Assembly: GCF_963675585.1 (NCBI RefSeq)
Contig: NZ_OY776411.1
Location: 315,001 to 379,000, forward strand
Length of the DNA stretch: 64,000 nt
Source of the DNA: an uncultured Draconibacterium sp.
Lineage (GTDB): Bacteria > Bacteroidota > Bacteroidia > Bacteroidales > Prolixibacteraceae
Direction of reading: 5' to 3'
The translations under genes and the position numbers were made by a program. The notes below the pieces were generated by a model. That model saw nothing but the letters and a program-made list of their open reading frames with translations, made no database searches and had not been told where the DNA came from. Of the stretch, positions 59,753 through 64,000 are shown one piece after another; position 1 is the first letter of the stretch, and every line of letters begins with the position of its first letter.

Positions 59753-60703
59753 ATGAAGGTGGTTGTACTCGACGGTTATACTTTAAATCCAGGCGATTTA
59801 TCATGGGATGAAATTAAAAAGAGTGGCGAATGTACAATTTACGATCGCACATCACCCGATAAAACCGTTGAGAGAGCAAAGGATGCCGAAGCCATTTTTA
59901 CCAACAAAGTAGTACTCAACAAACAAATTATTGAGCAATTGCCAAAGCTCAGATTTATTGGTGTACTTGCCACCGGGTTTAATGTGGTTGATACTGTTGC
60001 CGCAAAAAATGCGGGCATCGTTGTTTGCAATATTCCTGCTTACAGTACACAATCGGTAGCACAAATGGTTTTTTCGCACATACTCCATTTTTCGCAAAAT
60101 ATTTCGGCACATGCACAATCGGTAAATCGGGGAGAATGGGCAAAAAGTATCGACTTTGCATACTGGCTTACCCCTCAAACAGAACTGGCAAACAAAACGC
60201 TGGGGATAATTGGTTTTGGGCAAATCGGGCAGGCTGTTGCACAAATAGGACTGGCTTTTGGCATGAAAATTTTATTCAACAACAGGAGTAAAAAAACAAC
60301 GGAACTGGATGCCACGCAGGTTGACCTTGAAACACTTTTAATTGAAAGTGATTTTATAAGCATCAATTGTCCACTAACCGAAGAGAATAAAGGTTTTATT
60401 AATAAAACCACAATCGATAAAATGAAAACATCGGCCTATTTAATTAACACAGGGCGCGGGCCGCTAATAAATGAACAAGATTTAGCCGATGCCTTAAATG
60501 CAGAACGAATTGCAGGTGCCGGGCTCGATGTTTTATCGGTTGAACCTGCGCAGGCCGACAATCCATTGCCAAAAGCAAAAAACTGTTCCATAACTCCTCA
60601 TATTGCGTGGGCAACTTTAGAAGCCCGACAACGATTAATGAAAATTGCAGCTACCAATTTAGAAGCATTTATAAACGGAAAGCCAATTAACGTGGTCAAC
60701 TAG
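59753..60703 (+). CDS. D-2-hydroxyacid dehydrogenase
   Basis: A 316-residue NAD-dependent dehydrogenase of the glycerate/phosphoglycerate dehydrogenase type. The Rossmann motif is TLGIIGFGQIGQAVAQIGLA (~150-169). Catalytic residues fit: Arg in LINTGRGPLINEQDL, Glu in LDVLSVEPAQ and His in NCSITPHIAWAT. The N-terminal lid has FIGVLATGFNVVDTVAA. It probably reduces hydroxypyruvate or glyoxylate, but the family is broad. Monocistronic with its own -7 box. Confidence 0.93.
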   Translation: MKVVVLDGYTLNPGDLSWDEIKKSGECTIYDRTSPDKTVERAKDAEAIFTNKVVLNKQIIEQLPKLRFIGVLATGFNVVDTVAAKNAGIVVCNIPAYSTQSVAQMVFSHILHFSQNISAHAQSVNRGEWAKSIDFAYWLTPQTELANKTLGIIGFGQIGQAVAQIGLAFGMKILFNNRSKKTTELDATQVDLETLLIESDFISINCPLTEENKGFINKTTIDKMKTSAYLINTGRGPLINEQDLADALNAERIAGAGLDVLSVEPAQADNPLPKAKNCSITPHIAWATLEARQRLMKIAATNLEAFINGKPINVVN

Positions 60704-60876
60704 TTCGCTGCTTTTCTTCCATTTACTGAAATCGATAATTGTAACACCTTATTTATTGAATGCGAACCAGACAGTAAAAAGTAAATTCAATAGTTAAGAA
60801 AACATAAACGCCACTGCATTCTGAAACAATTACGACCTCAATTTCGTTCTACGAGAAGTTTAGGAGATGGGAAATT

Positions 60877-61380
60877 GTGGTAATTAAAATTGCACATATT
60901 GTGTTATTGGCTTCGGTAAAATACATTGTTACATTGCCTTATGCCATGATAATTGGGTTGGAATACAAATACGCCATTCTATCTGTTTTGGGTGGCGGAA
61001 TTGGTGGTTTTTTGTTTTTTTATTATGTAAGCAAACAAGTAAACCGAAAATTGGAATGCGTATGGCCACAACTTTGCAATCGGATTCCTCCCGGTGTAAA
61101 AGCCAAATTCAGAAAGCTATTTGGAAGGCACAAAAAGCCACAATTAAAGAAAATATTCACAAAAAAAAGCCGCTCTTTTATTCGCTTTAAAAAATCGTAC
61201 GGACTTTGGGGAATTGTAATTGCAACGCCAGTACTATTAACCATTCCCGTGGGTGCATTTTTGGCGAGCAAATATTATTCGCATCAAAAACACATTGTCG
61301 TTTATATGATTTTGTCGATTATTGGTTGGGGAGTGGTTTTGTCGGGTTTAGTCCACCTGTTCCCGCGTGTATTTTTTTAA
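60877..61380 (+). CDS. Small basic membrane protein of unknown function
   Basis: A 167-residue protein with four hydrophobic segments: two near the N-terminus (VLLASVKYIVTLPYAMIIGL and ILSVLGGGIGGFLFFYYV) and two near the C-terminus (GIVIATPVLLTIPVGAFLAS and MILSILGW-like). Between them is a strongly basic loop of about 60 residues (KLFGRHKKPQLKKIFTKKS). The Gly/Pro-rich hydrophobic parts recall small multidrug-export-like or DedA-like proteins, but I do not recognise the family. Start is GTG at 60877, with AGGAG ten bases upstream. The 3' end overlaps the convergent Nudix gene by 33 bases. Confidence 0.55.
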   Translation: MVIKIAHIVLLASVKYIVTLPYAMIIGLEYKYAILSVLGGGIGGFLFFYYVSKQVNRKLECVWPQLCNRIPPGVKAKFRKLFGRHKKPQLKKIFTKKSRSFIRFKKSYGLWGIVIATPVLLTIPVGAFLASKYYSHQKHIVVYMILSIIGWGVVLSGLVHLFPRVFF

Positions 61381-61764
61381 GCTTTTCTGATTCGAGTCTA
61401 TTCCAATCAGCTTTTTATCTGCCGCTGAAAAATCAACAGTTCCTAATTCTGCCATCTCAACCCAGGCTGTTTTAATATGATCGTTCAGTTTTAACTCCCC
61501 GCTTTCGATGCTACAAACGAACGGGATCAGCTCTATTTTTTTTATTCCATAATCGTATTCAACTCCGAGCAGCCTTTCCAAAATACGAATTTCCAGCTCA
61601 AGTTCTTCCTTTATCTCGCGGCAAATACACTGCTCTTCGGTTTCGCCGGCTTTAAGTTTCCCTCCCGGAAATTCCCACTGAAACGGATGATCGGAATCCT
61701 CTTTGTTTTGGGCAATCAGTACCTTCCCTTCCGAAACAATTAATGCACATGTTACCTGAATCAT
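61348..61764 (-). CDS. mutT: MutT-like Nudix hydrolase (8-oxo-dGTP diphosphatase type)
   Basis: A 138-residue protein with the MutT layout: VTCALIVSEGKVLIAQNKED at the start, WEFPGGKLKAGETEEQCICR and EIKEELEL giving the full Nudix box, and a WVEMAEL strand toward the end. MutT removes oxidised dGTP from the pool. Close relatives include CTP pyrophosphohydrolases, so the substrate is not certain. Its last bases lie under the end of the convergent membrane-protein gene. Confidence 0.87.
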   Translation of the reverse strand: MIQVTCALIVSEGKVLIAQNKEDSDHPFQWEFPGGKLKAGETEEQCICREIKEELELEIRILERLLGVEYDYGIKKIELIPFVCSIESGELKLNDHIKTAWVEMAELGTVDFSAADKKLIGIDSNQKSLKKYTREQVD

Positions 61765-61807
61765 TTGCTAAAAATAAAAAAGTTATACCTCAATTTTTCG
61801 ATTGTTT

Positions 61808-61815
61808 TATCTTTG
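61808..61815 (+). promoter_or_regulatory. -7 box of the helical-repeat protein gene
   Basis: TATCTTTG matches TAnnTTTG and ends 16 bases before the ATG at 61832. Confidence 0.5.
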
Positions 61816-61831
61816 TTACAAACAAAAAAGA

Positions 61832-62371
61832 ATGACTGAAACCGAACTTTTCGAATTGCTGGATAGCTGGGAGAACATTGAACTGCTAATGCTCGAGATG
61901 AGTAAAAATCCGAACGATTTTAAGGTTTTAATGAACATTGCCCTTTTCGACCCAAAACAACGCAGCTGGCGGGCGGCTTACCTTGCCGATAAAATACACG
62001 ATGATTTTCCTTATTTACTGGAGCCTTATTTACCGGCAATAATTAAAAAGCTTAAAACGGAGAATAATGCGAGTAAAAAACGCCATTGGCTTAAATTACT
62101 TAGCATGAATACCATTGAAGAAAAACACTTTCCCTTCCTATTTGATTTTTGTGTAGACACGTTCACGTCTGGTAATGAAGCCGTAGCAGTTCGTGTGCAC
62201 GCCATGCAAATTCTCTATAACATATCGGAAATTGAGTCTGACTTTAAACACGAAGTAGCTCAAATAATTGAACACGAAATGCAGTATCATCCCTCTGCCG
62301 GAATATCGTCAAGAGGTAGGAAACTCCTAAAAAAACTACATCTACAAATCCAAAAACTAAACCTGCCTTAA
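61832..62371 (+). CDS. Small alpha-helical (HEAT-like) protein
   Basis: A 179-residue soluble protein made of successive helices (WRAAYLADKIHDDFPYLLEP, LPAIIKKLKTENNASKKRHW, AVRVHAMQILYNISEIE), which suggests HEAT-like repeats. No catalytic motif, signal peptide or membrane segment. The ATG at 61832 fits the -7 box spacing better than the earlier in-frame start, which would lie upstream of the -7 box. The stop overlaps the convergent DUF2723 gene by 4 bases. Function unknown; such proteins often act in protein binding. Confidence 0.6.
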   Translation: MTETELFELLDSWENIELLMLEMSKNPNDFKVLMNIALFDPKQRSWRAAYLADKIHDDFPYLLEPYLPAIIKKLKTENNASKKRHWLKLLSMNTIEEKHFPFLFDFCVDTFTSGNEAVAVRVHAMQILYNISEIESDFKHEVAQIIEHEMQYHPSAGISSRGRKLLKKLHLQIQKLNLP

Positions 62372-64000
62372 GAACCTATTTTTGCTGATACAGAATTAAT
62401 AAGCGCTTGTAATTTGTCGTCCAGTTCCTTGTTTAACTCTTCCTGTTTAAAATTCTGAGTTAAAATTACCATGTTACGCAAATGCGATATCTGCCTGTTT
62501 TTTTCGCTGTTAACAGTAGCGGCAAACTCGTCGGGTAACGAAGTATAGTAATCAAGCAAACCATAGCAATTTTCAGCCATTACCCGAATAATATCGTTGG
62601 CCTTGTCGGTAGCTCCGGCCCGGTAATATTGTTCCACTGCCTGAAACGAAGTATAATCATAAGGAATTGTTTCATTCGGGAACACCTCAAACATTTTGTC
62701 TATTACCCCAATCGCTTTCTCTCTTTTGCTTTCGTCTTGTTCTCTGATTCCTTCATTAAGTATGGCAGTGGCTAAACGTGTAAACATAAACCTGGCCTGC
62801 ATAATACTTATTTGTTTGCGGTTGTATTCATCCATATGAATGTCGGGATCGTTTACATTTCCCCAAACGTATTTGTTCATTACATTATCGTACAAAATAT
62901 CCGTATCGATACGCCCCTGGAACATTCCGTTTTTCGCTGTTTTTATGGGCACAAAACGATACGCAAGACCTTCAAACTGCAGGTAATCCAAAAAATGAAT
63001 ATTGCCGGTATACAACAAACTGTGATCGATATATATAGGACGCTCCCAGTTGTTTGCAGCCATTAAATTCAACACAGCCATTTCGCTTTTGGTAAGCATG
63101 CCTTTCGTAATTTTAAACGACACTTTGTCTTCAATTAAATTGGCATCTTCCGGCTTAACCGTACCACTTTCAACTGCCTTTTGTTTGTCAACTGTAATAT
63201 GAAATTCGCGTGTAGGCAGAAAATCCAGCATGGCACCACTGGTTACTTTTACCTTGGTTCGTACATCGTCGCTGCCTAAGAACTCCATCGCCTCGCTCAA
63301 TTCAACCGATCCTTTTATGCGCTCCTGAAACAAAACCGCATCCATACGTCCCATGTAGTACTTGTCGTTTGAAAACGTAAACGGAATCGGGTCGGCGTCG
63401 TTGGTTTTAAATTTCTGCTGAGAAATGTACCAATCCATTCCCAGGTAACTTATGTTAATAATTTTAATGTCAGGTCGAACGCCTTCCACTTCCTGAACAT
63501 ACCAAAGCGGGAAGGTATCGTTATCGCCATAAGTAAACAATATGGCATTTGGAGCACACGACTCCAGGTAGTTTTTTGCATAATCGCGTGTCATGTATTT
63601 TCCCGAGCGATCGTGGTCATCCCAGTTTTCGGCGGCTAAAATACCAGGAACCAGAGCGATTGAAACAACAGTAACCAAAACAGCTCCGGGTGCTCCCTTA
63701 ATCACTTTTCGAACTACCGAGTAAAGCGCTGGAACTGCCAAACCAATCCAAATGGCAAATGCATAAAACGAACCGGCATAGGCGTAATCACGCTCACGCG
63801 GCTGATATGGAGTTTGGTTCAGATAAACTACAATCGCAATTCCGGTAAGTATAAAAAGCATCATGGTTACAGCAAACGTTTCTTTCCCTTTTTTGCCCTG
63901 ATTGTATTGATAAAACATACCAATTAATCCAAACAAAAGCGGCAAGAAATAATAAACATTTCGGCTGGCGTCGTTTTTCATAAAATCAGGCATCGCATCG
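62368..64000 (-). CDS. DUF2723-family membrane protein, C-terminal part (5' end outside window)
   Basis: The frame is open to base 64000, so only the last ~544 residues are visible. The first ~120 visible residues hold several helices (YYFLPLLFGLIGMFYQYNQG, FYAFAIWIGLAVPALYSVV) with the conserved loop YQPRERDYAYAGS. The rest is a large periplasmic domain (NWDDHDRSGKYMTRDYAKNY, AILFTYGDNDTFPLWYVQEV, MAANNWERPIYIDHS). These are the hallmarks of DUF2723, a GT39-like group usually around 1000 residues and common in Bacteroidota. Probably a glycosyltransferase of surface glycans; no substrate is known. Confidence 0.85.
   Translation of the reverse strand, partial: DAMPDFMKNDASRNVYYFLPLLFGLIGMFYQYNQGKKGKETFAVTMMLFILTGIAIVVYLNQTPYQPRERDYAYAGSFYAFAIWIGLAVPALYSVVRKVIKGAPGAVLVTVVSIALVPGILAAENWDDHDRSGKYMTRDYAKNYLESCAPNAILFTYGDNDTFPLWYVQEVEGVRPDIKIINISYLGMDWYISQQKFKTNDADPIPFTFSNDKYYMGRMDAVLFQERIKGSVELSEAMEFLGSDDVRTKVKVTSGAMLDFLPTREFHITVDKQKAVESGTVKPEDANLIEDKVSFKITKGMLTKSEMAVLNLMAANNWERPIYIDHSLLYTGNIHFLDYLQFEGLAYRFVPIKTAKNGMFQGRIDTDILYDNVMNKYVWGNVNDPDIHMDEYNRKQISIMQARFMFTRLATAILNEGIREQDESKREKAIGVIDKMFEVFPNETIPYDYTSFQAVEQYYRAGATDKANDIIRVMAENCYGLLDYYTSLPDEFAATVNSEKNRQISHLRNMVILTQNFKQEELNKELDDKLQALINSVSAKIGS

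Noticed and set aside
1-64000. CRISPR arrays, tRNA or rRNA genes, transposases, integrase or attachment sites
   Set aside because: I saw no regularly spaced repeats, no tRNA T-loop signatures, no rRNA-like blocks and no transposase or integrase motifs in any frame that I could support.

Overview
The window reads as a chromosomal segment of a low-GC, anaerobic or facultative member of the Bacteroidota, most like the Marinilabiliales/Prolixibacteraceae. That placement is inferred from gene content, not from a marker phylogeny. Supporting signs are a type IX secretion C-terminal sorting domain, many -7 boxes of the TAnnTTTG type close to start codons, generally weak Shine-Dalgarno sites, a CotH/VTC/DUF4956 unit, GH9 and GH94 enzymes, and the order rsfS-ftsH-LUD-cdsA-pssA. 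I see no rRNA, tRNA, CRISPR array, insertion sequence or prophage.

Layout. 1-1062: C-terminal part of a copper P1B-type ATPase. 1.1-16.9 kb: envelope glycan and surface block. It holds two GT2 enzymes, several polytopic GT39- or DUF2079-like glycosyltransferases, a CotH/beta-helix lipoprotein with DUF4956 and VTC partners, a secreted beta-propeller and a phosphoesterase. A related domain ending in a (Y/W)-DDL-like strand recurs in four of these proteins. 17-28.8 kb: an SLC12-like transporter and housekeeping genes (coaD, pyrE, birA, rsfS, ftsH, cdsA, pssA, Nudix). 29-36.8 kb: an NtrC-type regulator without a DNA-binding domain, then a cellulose/cellobiose unit (GPH symporter, GH94 phosphorylase, GH9 lipoprotein).

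36.8-50.4 kb is a sulfur and respiration island. A minus-strand operon encodes a PsrABC-like molybdoenzyme, two half-size YeeE transporters and two membrane-anchored rhodanese-like proteins. Both rhodanese-like proteins lack the catalytic cysteine and end in a lone C-terminal cysteine. A plus-strand pair encodes a Rieske protein and a cytochrome b fused to a 12-haem cytochrome c. A second minus-strand operon encodes a sulfide:quinone reductase-like protein, DUF1641, a TusE/DsrC-like carrier and DsrE2. A divergent FNR-type regulator with a cysteine cluster faces it. Together they suggest redox cycling of sulfide and polysulfide with quinones and periplasmic haems; mobA at 56.4 kb fits the molybdoenzyme.

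50.4-56.1 kb holds the strangest gene: a 1673-residue protein joining an SLC12-type transporter, a long helical region, a P-loop NTPase and a winged-helix-like C-terminus, followed by an MscS-like channel gene. 57-59 kb: a secreted protein with four LE-x-E-x-WM repeats, a PadR regulator and a PspC protein, under a promoter with an adjacent dyad. 59-64 kb: a lone receiver protein, a 2-hydroxyacid dehydrogenase, a membrane protein, MutT, a helical-repeat protein and a partial DUF2723 protein.

The best candidates for undescribed biology are the SLC12/P-loop fusion with its MscS partner and the cysteine-tailed pseudo-rhodanese pair.
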